A stretch of DNA of 64,000 nt from Verrucomicrobiota bacterium (GTDB lineage: Bacteria > Verrucomicrobiota > Verrucomicrobiia > Limisphaerales > UBA9464). A program made the translations under genes and the position numbers. The notes under the pieces are model-generated. The model worked only from the letters and a program-made list of their open reading frames with translations. It did no database searches and was not told where the DNA came from. The DNA is taken from assembly GCA_016871805.1 (NCBI GenBank), contig VHCG01000004.1:55195-119194 (forward strand). Direction: 5' to 3'. Below are positions 41,008 through 50,993 of this stretch, in pieces (the stretch's first letter is position 1; each line of letters begins with the position of its first letter).

Positions 41008-42636
41008 ATGCGGAAGTTGGGGATTGATCGACCCAACCGCTCCGGGCATTACTCAACTCCAGTGAGCGGCCCTGAAATCCAGTTCCACATCGGCAAAATC
41101 GTCCTCCTGGGCATGTGTATGATGGGCGCCGTCATAGTGGGCCTCCTCCTTGCGGGAGCACCCCTGATGCTCGTGGTGTTCATGTTCGGTCTGACCTGGC
41201 TGTTCACCCTGCCCTACCACCCCACCCTGGCCTCGGTGCTCAGCGTGGCCACCTTCAACTCGGCCCTGATCCTCCCGGGTGTCCCGGGCCGCCCGCTCTT
41301 CTGGGAGCTGGCCGCCTCTCTGGGATGGAGCGGTTTCATCGTGGCCGTCGCCCTGCGGCAGGCCGAGCCGGGAACGCGGGAACGACTGGCACGCAACCGC
41401 GCACTCTTCCTCGGTGTCCTCGGCTATGTCGCCGTCCTGCTGGTGCTGATCTATTACCGCGGCATCGGCATGAAGGTGCTCGGTGTCGGCTCCAATTCCG
41501 GCCAGATGGGTGGACGCCTCTACGTCCAGCAGATCGTCTGCGCGATCTTCCCGTTCCTCTTCCTGCTCAGGCCACCGAGCGAGCGGTGGCTGGTGCGGCT
41601 GTTCATCATCCAGAGCGCCCTGTCGGTCACGTTCGTGCTTTCGGACCTCGCCTTCAGCTACTCGCGGGGCGGCCTCTACTACCTCCTCCTGTTCCTCGAG
41701 CTGCCGGGCGACGGCGTGAATTTCGAGATGCAGGACATGCAGTTCGGCCTCCGGAGATTCCAGTCCCTCTTCCTGCTGTCGCTCGGCCTCCTCTCGATCC
41801 TCTGGGTCTGGCGCCCGATGCGGGACTACGCGAACCGTTCCGCGATCTGGCTGCTCCCGGTGACCGTTGGGTGCTTTTCGCTGGGCCTGCTGGGCGGACA
41901 CCGGGCGCTCGTCCTCCTCGTGCTCATCTGTCTCGTCGTCTGCCTCTGGGCCCAGCGGTTCTTCAGCGTCCAGCGGCTCCTGATCTTCGTCTTCATCACG
42001 GCTTCCGCCTACCTCTTCCTGAAGACGTACGTCCAGGAATTGCCCCTCGCCGCCCAGAGGGCCCTGTCCCCCATCCCGGGCATGGAGGTGGACCGCCTCG
42101 CACGGGCCGATGGAGAGGCCACGATGGATGGACGAAGCCAGCTCCGGAAGGTCGGATGGGAGGCCTCCAAGAACTATCGGTGGCTGGGCCGTGGGTTCGG
42201 CAAGAATCCCGAGACCTCCCTGTATTTCTACCGTTACGACTTGGCGTACTACTTCGTCGACAACGGCACATTCTTCAACGGGACGATCGGTCTCCTGGTG
42301 AACACCGGCGTGCCGGGGCTCTTCTTCTTCTTCATCGTCCTCGGCGGCGGGACGATCCTCATGTTCCGCGTCCTGGGGTACATCCGGGCGGTCGGCGCGG
42401 AGGACCCCTTCCTCAGGACCGCCTGCGTGATCGCTGGACTCTGGGCGGCCCAGTCCGGTTCCTTCGTGTTCCTCCATGGGGACAGCGAATACGCCCTCAA
42501 GACCTTCGCCCTCCACGCCTCGATGCTCATGGCCTGCGACTGGCGGATCCAGATGCGCAGGCGGGCCGAGCAGTCGTCACCCGTCACCGAGGAGGAACCC
42601 CAGGACCTCGGGGACGCCCTTCCGGTCGGTGCCTGA
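41008..42636 (+). CDS. O-antigen polymerase/ligase-like membrane protein
   Basis: 542 residues from the ATG at 41008; the frame extends upstream over wzx but that part is out of phase with it. About ten hydrophobic segments, with one large periplasmic loop after residue 345 containing an Arg/Gly-rich segment (WLGRGFGKNPETSLYFYRYD) and the region NGTIGLLVNTGVPGL, which matches the Wzy_C/O-antigen ligase pattern. It would polymerise repeat units or attach the glycan to a carrier. The position between the flippase and the epimerase supports the role. The C-terminal 30 residues are acidic and cytoplasmic. Confidence 0.78.
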   Translation: MRKLGIDRPNRSGHYSTPVSGPEIQFHIGKIVLLGMCMMGAVIVGLLLAGAPLMLVVFMFGLTWLFTLPYHPTLASVLSVATFNSALILPGVPGRPLFWELAASLGWSGFIVAVALRQAEPGTRERLARNRALFLGVLGYVAVLLVLIYYRGIGMKVLGVGSNSGQMGGRLYVQQIVCAIFPFLFLLRPPSERWLVRLFIIQSALSVTFVLSDLAFSYSRGGLYYLLLFLELPGDGVNFEMQDMQFGLRRFQSLFLLSLGLLSILWVWRPMRDYANRSAIWLLPVTVGCFSLGLLGGHRALVLLVLICLVVCLWAQRFFSVQRLLIFVFITASAYLFLKTYVQELPLAAQRALSPIPGMEVDRLARADGEATMDGRSQLRKVGWEASKNYRWLGRGFGKNPETSLYFYRYDLAYYFVDNGTFFNGTIGLLVNTGVPGLFFFFIVLGGGTILMFRVLGYIRAVGAEDPFLRTACVIAGLWAAQSGSFVFLHGDSEYALKTFALHASMLMACDWRIQMRRRAEQSSPVTEEEPQDLGDALPVGA

Positions 42637-42684
42637 TCCTCGAAGCGGCCACCCCGACGTCGTCAGGAAGGACTCCAAGACCCC

Positions 42685-43794
42685 ATGTCCAGCCGACGCA
42701 ACGTCACTGTGATTATCGGGACACGTCCGGAGGCCATCAAGATGGCCCCGGTGATCCGTGAACTCCGTCGCCACCCCGACCGGTTCCACACCACGGTCAT
42801 GTCGACAGGCCAGCACAGGGAGATGCTGGATCAGGCACTCGGGCTGTTCGGGATCACCCCCGATGTGGACCTCCGCCTGATGAGGCCCAACCAGACCCTC
42901 TCCGGATTCGTCGCTGCGCTGCTGGTCGAACTGGACCACCACCTCGACACCGGACGGGTGGATTGGGTGCTGGGCCAGGGAGACACCGGGACCGTGATGG
43001 CGGCGGCCATGGCCGCGTTCTCTCGTCGGGTCAGGTTCGGACATGTCGAGGCCGGGCTCCGGTCCGGGAACCTTGAGCAGCCGTTCCCCGAGGAATTCAA
43101 CCGCCGGGTTGCCGACATGGTGTCGACCCTGCACTTCGCCCCGACCGGACGGTCGCGGGACAACCTGCTCCGCGAATCCATCCCGGCCGAGCGGATCGTG
43201 GTGACCGGGAACACCGTGGTCGACGCGCTCCTGTCTGTGGCCGACACGCCTTATGACCGTTCCCGGGGCATCCTGGGCCGGCTGCCCTCGGGGACGCGCC
43301 ATGTCCTCATCACGGCGCATCGACGGGAGAGCTTCGGTGAACCCTTTCGGGACATGTGCTCGGGCATACGGGACCTCGCCAGTCGGTTCCCCGACATCCA
43401 TTTCGTCTACCCCGTGCACCTCAACCCCCAGGTAAGAAGGCCGGTTCTCGAGATCCTCGGGGACTCTCCGAACATCCATCTGGTGGACCCTCTCGACTAT
43501 CTGGAGATGGTGCATGTCATGAAGGGGGCCTCCCTGATCCTGACCGATTCCGGGGGAATCCAGGAGGAGGCTCCAACCTTCGGGGTGCCGGTGCTTGTGA
43601 TGCGGCAGACGACTGAACGCCCCGAGGGGGTCGACGCCGGCTGGGTGGAGCTTGTTGGCAACGGCAGGGACCGCGTGGTGGAACGCGGCACCGAGATCCT
43701 TAGGCACGGTTGGGCGCGTCCTTCGGGGAGCAATCCGTATGGGGACGGACAGGCGTCGCAACGGATCGTCGAGGCCATCGCCTCATCACACTGA
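42685..43794 (+). CDS. wecB: UDP-N-acetylglucosamine 2-epimerase (non-hydrolysing)
   Basis: 369 residues. It interconverts UDP-GlcNAc and UDP-ManNAc, giving a donor for the glycan. Family motifs: IIGTRPEAIKMAPVIREL at the N-terminus, GQGDTGTVMAAAMAAF, HVEAGLRSGNLEQPFPEEFNR (catalytic acids), TAHRRES and LTDSGGIQEEAPTFGVPVL. The length is typical. AGGAAGGA lies 10 bases upstream of the ATG. It is the last gene of the locus; no ManNAc dehydrogenase (wecC) follows, so ManNAc itself may be used or wecC lies elsewhere. Confidence 0.92.
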   Translation: MSSRRNVTVIIGTRPEAIKMAPVIRELRRHPDRFHTTVMSTGQHREMLDQALGLFGITPDVDLRLMRPNQTLSGFVAALLVELDHHLDTGRVDWVLGQGDTGTVMAAAMAAFSRRVRFGHVEAGLRSGNLEQPFPEEFNRRVADMVSTLHFAPTGRSRDNLLRESIPAERIVVTGNTVVDALLSVADTPYDRSRGILGRLPSGTRHVLITAHRRESFGEPFRDMCSGIRDLASRFPDIHFVYPVHLNPQVRRPVLEILGDSPNIHLVDPLDYLEMVHVMKGASLILTDSGGIQEEAPTFGVPVLVMRQTTERPEGVDAGWVELVGNGRDRVVERGTEILRHGWARPSGSNPYGDGQASQRIVEAIASSH

Positions 43795-43912
43795 TCGCCG
43801 ACCGCACCCATCCGGCACGCTCGACGACTCCCATCGCGACGATTTTCCGTTGGCTGGGGATGCCGTCGGAGGGGATGTTCTGCAGCTCGCCCGAACACCG
43901 CACTCAACACCC

Positions 43913-46900
43913 ATGCGCTCTCTCGCACTCTGCATCGCCGTCTTTCTCGGTCTGGAGGCCGCCTCCGAAACACCCCAGACGCTTTCGCCCAGACCCGGCC
44001 CGCTGCCGTTCGCCTACACCAACGCCCCCGACGCCATGCCCAACTACCTGGCCGGAGAGAAGTGGGGCACGCAGGGCGAGGCCATCACCCGGATGCAGCT
44101 CCCACTCAGTCCAGAGGAGTCCCTCCAACGACTGGCTCTTCCTCCGGGATTCAAGGCGACCCTCGTGGCCGCGGAACCCGACGTCGCCAAACCGATCTGC
44201 CTCGGATGGGACACGCGCGGACGCGTGTGGATCGCCGAGACCTTCGACTATCCGAACCAGTTGAAGCCCGCCGGCCAGGGACGCGATCGGATCAAGGTGT
44301 GCGAGGACACCAATGGCGACGGCAAGGCCGACCGATTCACCGTCTTTGCAGACCGGCTCAGCATCCCGACCTCGATCTGCTTCGCGAATGGCGGACTCAT
44401 CGTCATCGAATCCGGCCACACTCTGTTCCTGCGCGACACCAACGGCGACGACGTCGCCGACGAACGCAGGATCCTCTTCTCAGGTTGGGGCATGGGCGAC
44501 ACCCATGCGACCGCCAGCAACCTCCGTCCGGGACCCGACAACTGGATCTGGGGCGTGGTGGGCTACAGCGGATTCGACGGCGAGGTGGGTGGAAGGAAGA
44601 TCCGATTCGCCATGGGGGTGTTCCGATTCCGTCCGGACGGTTCCGCGCTCGAGTTCATCCGGTCGAGCAACAACAACACGTGGGGCCTCGGCATCAGCGA
44701 GGAAGGCATCCTCTTCGGATCGACCGCCAACAACAACGCCAGCTGGTACATGGCCATCCCGAACCGCTACTACGAGGCGGTCTCGGGCTGGGGTCCGGGC
44801 CGCATGGAGACCATTGCGGACTCCCAGGCCTTCTACCCGATCACCGACAAGGTCCGTCAGGTCGATGCCCACGGCCGCTACACCGCCGGCGCCGGTCATG
44901 CCCTGTACACGGCACGCTCGTTCCCGAGGGAATTTTGGAACCGCATCGCGTTCGTCGCCGAACCCACCGGACATCTCCTGGGCCAGTTCCGCCTCGACCC
45001 CAAGGGGGCCGACTTCCAGGCGGTGAACCGTGGAAGCTTCCTGGCCAGCGACGACGAATGGACATCCCCCATCGTGGCGGAGGTGGGGCCGGACGGTGCC
45101 TTGTGGGTGATCGACTGGTACAACTACATCATCCAGCACAACCCCACCCCGATCGGGTTCAAGAACGGCAAGGGCAACGCCTATGAGACCCCTCTCCGGG
45201 ACCAGCGACATGGCCGTATCTATCGGGTCACGGCCACCGGAGGCAGACCCACGAAGGCCCCGCGCCTGGACCCGGCCAATCCCAAGTCACTCGTCGCGGC
45301 ACTGTCGGGCGACAACCAGCTCTGGCGATTCCACGCCCAGCGGCTGCTGGTCGAGAGGAACTCGACGGATGTGGTCCCGCGGTTGCGCAGCCTCGTGGCC
45401 GACGCCTCCACCGACAAGGCCGGACTCAATCCCGGGGCGATGCATGCGCTCTGGACGCTCCAGGGGCTCGGGGCACTGGGGGAACCCGCCTCACGATCGG
45501 CTGCGACCCGGGCCTTGGGACATCCGGCCTGGGGGGTCCGAAGGGCTGCCGTCACCGTACTGCCGTCCGACGAGAAAACCACCCGGACCCTGCTCCAGGC
45601 ACGACTGCTCGACGACCCAGAGGAACAGGTCCGACTGGCCACGCTGCTCGCGCTGGCCTCGACACCGACCGACCTCTCCGCGGGACGTGCCATCGTCCAG
45701 GCACTCAGGAATCCTTCCACGGCCGGAGATCGCTGGCTTCGTGAGGCGGCAGCCTGTGCAGCAGTCCGACACGGCGAGGGATTCCTTAGCGGCCTCGCCA
45801 TCGCATCCACACCGCTCCCGGATGCCGCCAACGAGGTCGCCCTGATCGTTGCCCGTCACGAGTCCAGCCGTCGAACCGCCGCGCTCACCGCCTGGCTGAA
45901 GGCCGCAGGATCCTCACCCGCCATCGCGAAGGCAGTCCTCGAGGGACTCATCCAGGGATGGCCCGAGGGGGTCAGCCCCACCTTGGATGCCTCGACGGAA
46001 GCGGCCCTGAAGGACTCGATGCGCACCCTGGGCGAAGAGGGGCAGGACCGGCTGCTCATCCTGGCGAACCGTTGGGGCCGACTGAACCTCTTCCCGGAGG
46101 CCGTGGCCGCGGCCACACAACGCCTCAAGGCCACCGTCGAAGCGACAGGCCGAGCCGACTCGGACCGGACCGCCGCCGCCCGGGCCTGGGTAAATCTCCA
46201 GGACACCCCGGAGACCCTCAGGACCCTCGTTGGCCAGACCTCCCCACAATCATCACCCGAGCTGGCCACAGGGATTCTCCGGGCCCTCGGTGACAGCCAC
46301 CAAGCGTCCCTTGGGGATGCTCTGCTAGAACGCTGGAACACCCTGACTCCGGGCCAGAAACGCGCCGCACTGACGGTGCTGCTGCGGCGCGTGGCCTGGA
46401 CCAACCGGATCCTCACCGGCCTCGAATCGGGGGAACTGCATGCCAACGACCTGGGATGGGAACAGTGGCAGTCGCTCCGGAACCACTCCGATACCGCCGT
46501 GGTCCAACGCGCCTCCTCGGTCCAGGGCAGGAAGGCGCCGGTATCCGCCGATCGTGAGGAGGTGCTCAAGCGGCTCCTCACGGCTGCCTCCAAGGCCGGG
46601 GATTCCAACCGGGGACGCGAGGTCTTCACCGCCAACTGCGGAGTCTGCCACCTGTTCTATGGCCAGGGTGGAAAGGTTGGACCAGATCTCAGCGGCATCG
46701 GTGTCCGCCCGAAGGCCGATCTCCTCGGGGAGATCCTCGACCCGAACCGGTCGGTGGAATCCAACTACGTGCTCTGGACGGTCGAGACCAAGGGAGGAGA
46801 CACCTTCTCGGGACGTCTCGACACGGAATCCACCACCAGCATCGAGCTCTATGATCTCCAGGGCCAGAAGCACGTCCTGCCACGATCCGAGATCACGCGT

Positions 46901-47023
46901 CTGGAGGCCTCCCGCCAGTCGATCATGCCGACGGGATTCGAGCAGTTGGGTGAGCAGCCGCTGGCAGATCTCCTCGCATTCCTCGCGTCCGGCAGCGGCA
47001 TCCCACGGGGGACCAAGCCGTAG
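43913..47023 (+). CDS. PVC-type heme-binding CxxCH protein
   Basis: 1036 residues from the ATG at 43913, which gives a signal peptide (SLALCIAVFLGLEAAS). Residues about 70-450 are a membrane-bound-dehydrogenase/NHL-like propeller (PICLGWDTRGRVWIAETFDYP, DTNGDGKADRFTVF). Residues about 480-860 are helical repeats of HEAT type. The C-terminal heme domain has CGVCH near 907-911, GQGGKVGPDLSGIG and the closing SIMPTGFEQLGEQPLADLLAFL, the TIGR02603-type signature. This architecture is restricted to PVC bacteria, is exported, and is thought to oxidise sugars or alcohols in the periplasm. It is followed by a PQQ-like propeller gene. Confidence 0.9.
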   Translation: MRSLALCIAVFLGLEAASETPQTLSPRPGPLPFAYTNAPDAMPNYLAGEKWGTQGEAITRMQLPLSPEESLQRLALPPGFKATLVAAEPDVAKPICLGWDTRGRVWIAETFDYPNQLKPAGQGRDRIKVCEDTNGDGKADRFTVFADRLSIPTSICFANGGLIVIESGHTLFLRDTNGDDVADERRILFSGWGMGDTHATASNLRPGPDNWIWGVVGYSGFDGEVGGRKIRFAMGVFRFRPDGSALEFIRSSNNNTWGLGISEEGILFGSTANNNASWYMAIPNRYYEAVSGWGPGRMETIADSQAFYPITDKVRQVDAHGRYTAGAGHALYTARSFPREFWNRIAFVAEPTGHLLGQFRLDPKGADFQAVNRGSFLASDDEWTSPIVAEVGPDGALWVIDWYNYIIQHNPTPIGFKNGKGNAYETPLRDQRHGRIYRVTATGGRPTKAPRLDPANPKSLVAALSGDNQLWRFHAQRLLVERNSTDVVPRLRSLVADASTDKAGLNPGAMHALWTLQGLGALGEPASRSAATRALGHPAWGVRRAAVTVLPSDEKTTRTLLQARLLDDPEEQVRLATLLALASTPTDLSAGRAIVQALRNPSTAGDRWLREAAACAAVRHGEGFLSGLAIASTPLPDAANEVALIVARHESSRRTAALTAWLKAAGSSPAIAKAVLEGLIQGWPEGVSPTLDASTEAALKDSMRTLGEEGQDRLLILANRWGRLNLFPEAVAAATQRLKATVEATGRADSDRTAAARAWVNLQDTPETLRTLVGQTSPQSSPELATGILRALGDSHQASLGDALLERWNTLTPGQKRAALTVLLRRVAWTNRILTGLESGELHANDLGWEQWQSLRNHSDTAVVQRASSVQGRKAPVSADREEVLKRLLTAASKAGDSNRGREVFTANCGVCHLFYGQGGKVGPDLSGIGVRPKADLLGEILDPNRSVESNYVLWTVETKGGDTFSGRLDTESTTSIELYDLQGQKHVLPRSEITRLEASRQSIMPTGFEQLGEQPLADLLAFLASGSGIPRGTKP

Positions 47024-47098
47024 GAGGTTTTTTCCAGGTCGAATCACCCTTGTTGTCCCATCCGAACATCCTGAGAATCCGCGAAGACTCCCATCCCC

Positions 47099-48397
47099 AT
47101 GAAAACCCCATCGATCCTGACCACAGCGCTGGCCGCCCTCATCGTGGCCGTCCAGGCCGAGTCCAACTGGTCGCAGTGGCGAGGCCCCCATCACAATGGC
47201 AGCGCCGATGTCCGGGGCCTTCCGTCGACCTTCACCCAGGCCGATGCCACATGGTCGACCCCCCTGCAGGGTCCGGCAGGATCGACACCGGTCGTCTGGG
47301 GAAACCGAATCTTCCTCACCTCGCCGGACTCCGCCAAGAACCTCAACCTGCTGTGCCTTGATGCGAAGACCGGGGCGATTCTCTGGAGTCGGACCGTGGC
47401 GGTCGGCGACAAGGAGAAGGGGAAGAACAACATGGCCGCCCCCTCGCCGGTGACCGACGGGAAGCGGGTGATCGTGATGTTTGGCACGGGCGACGTGGCG
47501 GCCTTTGATTTCGAGGGCAAGGAGCTCTGGAAGCGTCCCCTGTACAAGGACTACGGACGGTTCGCGATCATGTGGATCTACGGGGCCAGTCCTCTGCTGC
47601 ATGACGGGCAGCTCATCATCCCGGTGCTGCAACGGGACCAGATGCCACCCGACTACCCGCTGGCAGGGGGCAACCCGGAGAGGCATTCGTTCCTGCTCTC
47701 GCTCGACCCGAAAACCGGCAAGACCCTCTGGGAGGCGAAGCGGGTGACCGACTCCACCCTCGAAAGCCACGAGAGCTATGCCACTCCCGTCCCGCACAAG
47801 GGACCCCATGGAACCGAGATCCTCATCGTGGGAGGCGACCACATCAGCGGCCATCGCCCCAAGGACGGTTCCGAGATCTGGCGCGCGCGGCTATATGAGA
47901 AGCGGGATGACTGGTATCGGATCGTCACCTCGCCCGTCTCCGGGCCCGGACTCGTCTATGGGGCAGGCCCCAAGGGTCAGCCCGTGGTGGCGTTCCGTGA
48001 TGGCGGCACGGGCACGGTGACCACCTCCCATCGCGCCTGGCAGTTCACCGAGGCCCCGACCGACTGGGCCACGCCGCTCCTGTACGACGGAAAGCTGTTT
48101 GTCCTGGATGGCGGCAAGAGGATTCTGTCACGGCTCGATCCGAAGACCGGGGCGAAGGTGTGGTCTGGCCGGTTGGCGACGCCCGGCACCATCTGGTCCT
48201 CGCCGACGGGGGCCGACGGGAAGATCTACCTCGTGAGTGAGGACGGGACCGTGCTGGTCGCCTCGGCAGGAGATGAATTCAAAGTGCTCAACCGACTCGC
48301 GCTCGATGAAGCCCCAACACGTTCGAGCGTGGTTCCCGTCCACGGTGGGATTCTGGTGCGTACCGCCAAGGCACTCCACCGGTTCAACTCGAAGTGA
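47099..48397 (+). CDS. Secreted PQQ-binding-like beta-propeller protein
   Basis: 432 residues. Signal peptide 1-20 (ILTTALAALIVAVQA). The mature start WSQWRGPHHNGSADVRGLP is a signature of PVC proteins with a BamB/PQQ-like propeller, and several blades are visible (LLCLDAKTGAILWSRTV, VAAFDFEGKELWKRPLY, LLSLDPKTGKTLWEAKR, LSRLDPKTGAKVWSG). Metal or PQQ contacts cannot be confirmed. It follows the heme-binding protein by 75 bases and may work with it, but these propellers are often merely scaffolds. Confidence 0.88.
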   Translation: MKTPSILTTALAALIVAVQAESNWSQWRGPHHNGSADVRGLPSTFTQADATWSTPLQGPAGSTPVVWGNRIFLTSPDSAKNLNLLCLDAKTGAILWSRTVAVGDKEKGKNNMAAPSPVTDGKRVIVMFGTGDVAAFDFEGKELWKRPLYKDYGRFAIMWIYGASPLLHDGQLIIPVLQRDQMPPDYPLAGGNPERHSFLLSLDPKTGKTLWEAKRVTDSTLESHESYATPVPHKGPHGTEILIVGGDHISGHRPKDGSEIWRARLYEKRDDWYRIVTSPVSGPGLVYGAGPKGQPVVAFRDGGTGTVTTSHRAWQFTEAPTDWATPLLYDGKLFVLDGGKRILSRLDPKTGAKVWSGRLATPGTIWSSPTGADGKIYLVSEDGTVLVASAGDEFKVLNRLALDEAPTRSSVVPVHGGILVRTAKALHRFNSK

Positions 48398-48449
48398 CGC
48401 GCCTCCCGGCTTGCCGCCCACCGGGGTCATCCCCATCGTTCCGACGGTG

Positions 48450-49445
48450 ATGAGCCGACGCGTCTTGGGATGGATCTGCGTCCTGCTGTGGTTTGGTCTT
48501 GGCCTCGGGTTGGGGACCGGACGCGCCCAATCCTCCCGCCGTGACCTGGTGCGCATCAAGGGACGTCTCCACGCCGACCTCGGCCTCTGGGGTGCCCGGA
48601 ACGGTCTCCGGGGACGCTGGAATCCGACCTCCGGCGAACTGCGGTTCTCCAACCGCTGGATCAATCTCCTGTTCAAGGCGGACACCGCACGGGTGGAACT
48701 CGACGGGGTCCTGGTCTGGCTCGAGTTCCCCATCGCGGTCGAGCGGGGGCGACCCTATGTCTCCCAACGGGATCTCGACATGACCCTCATGCCCCTGTTG
48801 AAACCGGCCAAATCCACACCGGGGCGCAAGATCCGGCGGGTGGCCCTGAGCGCAGGCCACGGAGGCAAGGATCCCGGGAACATGGAGGGCGGACGGCAGG
48901 AGAAGCACTACACCCTCAAGCTCGCCAAGGAACTCGCCGCGCGTCTGCGGGCTGCCGGGTTCGAGGTGATCCTGGTGCGGGACGAGGACGAGTACATCGA
49001 GCTCGACGACCGCCCAGCCAAGGCGAACCGCCTGAAGGCCGACCTCTACCTCTCCCTCCACTTCAACGGGGCCGGAGGCCGTGGCAGCACCACCGCGAAC
49101 GGTCTCGAAACGTTCAGCCTGACCTTGCCCGGAGGGCGGTCGACCGGAGGTGGCAACTCCACCGGGGTTCAGCCCGGCAACCGCTTCGACAAGGAGAACC
49201 TGATGCTCGCGTACCAGGTCCACCGCTCCCTCGTGCAGGCCCTCGATTTCGCCGATCGGGGGATCAAGCGGGCCAACTTCGCCGAGCTGCGGGATGCCCG
49301 CATGCCCGCCATCCTCATCGAGGGCGGATTCATGGACCACTCCGAGGACCTGAAGCGGATCATGAGCGACCGCGAGCGGGCCAAGATGGCTGATGCCATT
49401 GTCGACGGAGTGCGGGCCTTCAAACGTCTGGCCGAGCGGAACTGA
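48450..49445 (+). CDS. N-acetylmuramoyl-L-alanine amidase (Amidase_3)
   Basis: 331 residues from the ATG at 48450; the frame opens earlier inside the upstream gene. Signal peptide 1-26. Residues 27-125 form a beta-rich N-terminal domain, possibly a copper-amine-oxidase-like or AMIN-type unit. The Amidase_3 zinc enzyme spans about 130-328: His137 (SAGHGGKDPG), Glu151, His204 (LSLHFNGA) and Glu291 (ILIEGGFMDH) are all present. It cuts the amide between MurNAc and the stem peptide in peptidoglycan, for example in cell separation. It starts 52 bases after the propeller gene. Confidence 0.92.
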   Translation: MSRRVLGWICVLLWFGLGLGLGTGRAQSSRRDLVRIKGRLHADLGLWGARNGLRGRWNPTSGELRFSNRWINLLFKADTARVELDGVLVWLEFPIAVERGRPYVSQRDLDMTLMPLLKPAKSTPGRKIRRVALSAGHGGKDPGNMEGGRQEKHYTLKLAKELAARLRAAGFEVILVRDEDEYIELDDRPAKANRLKADLYLSLHFNGAGGRGSTTANGLETFSLTLPGGRSTGGGNSTGVQPGNRFDKENLMLAYQVHRSLVQALDFADRGIKRANFAELRDARMPAILIEGGFMDHSEDLKRIMSDRERAKMADAIVDGVRAFKRLAERN

Positions 49446-49492
49446 CACCCGGGTCCACGTCCACGAAACGGCAGCGCCAGCCTTCGCCCGGT

Positions 49493-50902
49493 TCAGGAAC
49501 CTCCCGCCATGCCAGACCGCGCGGCCTTGAACATCGCCAGACACCGCTCCCTCTGGTGGGCGTGATCCACGATCGGAGCGGGGTATCCGGACCGACCCAA
49601 CAGGAGGGGATTCTCCCAGGGCCGATGGACCCGGTCGGCCGGGACATCCCGCAGCTCGGGGACCCACTGACGGACAAACGACCCCGCGGGATCGAACTTC
49701 TCCCCCTGGGAAACCGGGTTGAAGATCCGGAAATAGGGTGCCGCATCGGTCCCGGTGCCCGCACTCCATTGCCACCCTCCGTTGTTCGCCGCCAGGTCCC
49801 CGTCCACCAGCTGGCGCATGAAATACCGTTCACCCCGCTGCCAGGAGATGAGGAGGTCCTTTGTCAGGAACATCGACACGATCATCCGAAGCCGGTTGTG
49901 CATCCACCCCGTGGCGTTCAGACACCGCATCGCGGCATCCACGATCGGGAACCCCGTGTGGCCTGTGCACCAGGCCTGGAACTGCTCGTCCGTTCCCGAC
50001 CACTCCAGCCGGTCGTATTCCGGACGGAAGCACCCCTCGGCAACATGGGGGAAATTGGCAAGGATCTGGATGTAGAACTCCCGCCAGATCAGTTCGGTCT
50101 CCCAAGTGCGGACTCCCGCCCCCCCGGCCACGGATGGAAGTTTCGAGAGGATGGTCCGGATGTTCACGGTCCCGAACCGCAGATGGGGCGACAGACGCGA
50201 GGTCCCCGAGGGCAGGGAGGGAATGTTGCGCCCGGTGTCATACCCGGCGACCCCGTCGACCAAAAACGCCTTGAGCGCCTGCTGGGCGGCATGCTCGCCA
50301 GCGGGGAACAGATCCTGCGACACGACATGCCCCAGGTCCGATGGATCCGAGGGCAGCGACAGGCTCTCGATCGCGGTCGGGATTGGTCTCTTTGCCGCAC
50401 CGATCCTTGGAATCGGAACAGGCATGGGACGGCTTCGCCACGCCTTCGAGTAGGGTGTGAACACCGTGTAGGGCTGCTTGGCGCCGGTCAGGACCTCACG
50501 CCCCTCGGCCACCACGGAGTCCTTGAACGACTCGAACGGAACCCCCGCCGCGTAGAGCGCCTCGGCCACCTTCCGATCGCGTCGGACCGCATAGGGCTCG
50601 TAGTCGCGATTCGTGAACACCCCCGAAGCCACCACCTGCCTGGCCAGCAGCACCAGCTGCTCCGCCGGTTCTCCACGACGCACGATCAGACGATGCCCCA
50701 GGGATTCGAGGTTCTTGGACAGCGCCTCAAGGGATCTCAGCAGAAACGCGACCCGGGCCGGACCGACATCCGGAGACCTCAGGATCGCGTCGTCCCAGAT
50801 GAACACGGGAACCAGGGTCTCCGACCGCTCCCACGCCTCATGCAGAGCCGTGTTGTCCGACACCCGGAGGTCGCGCCGAAACCAATGGATGATCGTCTTC
50901 AC
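49493..50902 (-). CDS. phr: Deoxyribodipyrimidine photo-lyase (class I CPD photolyase)
   Basis: 469 residues from a GTG at 50902 that directly opens the photolyase domain (KTIIHWFRRDLRVSDNTAL). The N-terminal part binds the antenna chromophore; the C-terminal helical part binds FAD: RFGTVNIRTI, ELIWREFYIQIL, ATGWMHNRLRMIVSMFLTKDLLI and DGDLAANNGGWQWSAGTGTD, with the Trp chain for photoreduction. It repairs UV cyclobutane dimers with blue light. It lies 91 bases downstream of the asparaginase gene on the same strand. Confidence 0.94.
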   Translation of the reverse strand: MKTIIHWFRRDLRVSDNTALHEAWERSETLVPVFIWDDAILRSPDVGPARVAFLLRSLEALSKNLESLGHRLIVRRGEPAEQLVLLARQVVASGVFTNRDYEPYAVRRDRKVAEALYAAGVPFESFKDSVVAEGREVLTGAKQPYTVFTPYSKAWRSRPMPVPIPRIGAAKRPIPTAIESLSLPSDPSDLGHVVSQDLFPAGEHAAQQALKAFLVDGVAGYDTGRNIPSLPSGTSRLSPHLRFGTVNIRTILSKLPSVAGGAGVRTWETELIWREFYIQILANFPHVAEGCFRPEYDRLEWSGTDEQFQAWCTGHTGFPIVDAAMRCLNATGWMHNRLRMIVSMFLTKDLLISWQRGERYFMRQLVDGDLAANNGGWQWSAGTGTDAAPYFRIFNPVSQGEKFDPAGSFVRQWVPELRDVPADRVHRPWENPLLLGRSGYPAPIVDHAHQRERCLAMFKAARSGMAGGS

Positions 50903-50993
50903 CAGCGGATCGTGACGTGACTCCGATTTTTCGCGAGCTCCGCGGTGGGCTTCCCCTCCCAGACCTGGAAGGTCGGTGGGTCGCCGACAGGGG

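Noticed and set aside
41053..42516. Minus-strand frame of 487 codons opposite the polymerase/ligase
   Set aside because: Very rich in Glu, Asp and His, a typical antisense shadow of a hydrophobic membrane protein.
29258..43794. Reading the glycan locus as a single transferred genomic island
   Set aside because: Gene order fits a locus of this type, but there is no tRNA target, integrase or flanking direct repeat; base composition shifts only mildly around 28.4-34 kb.
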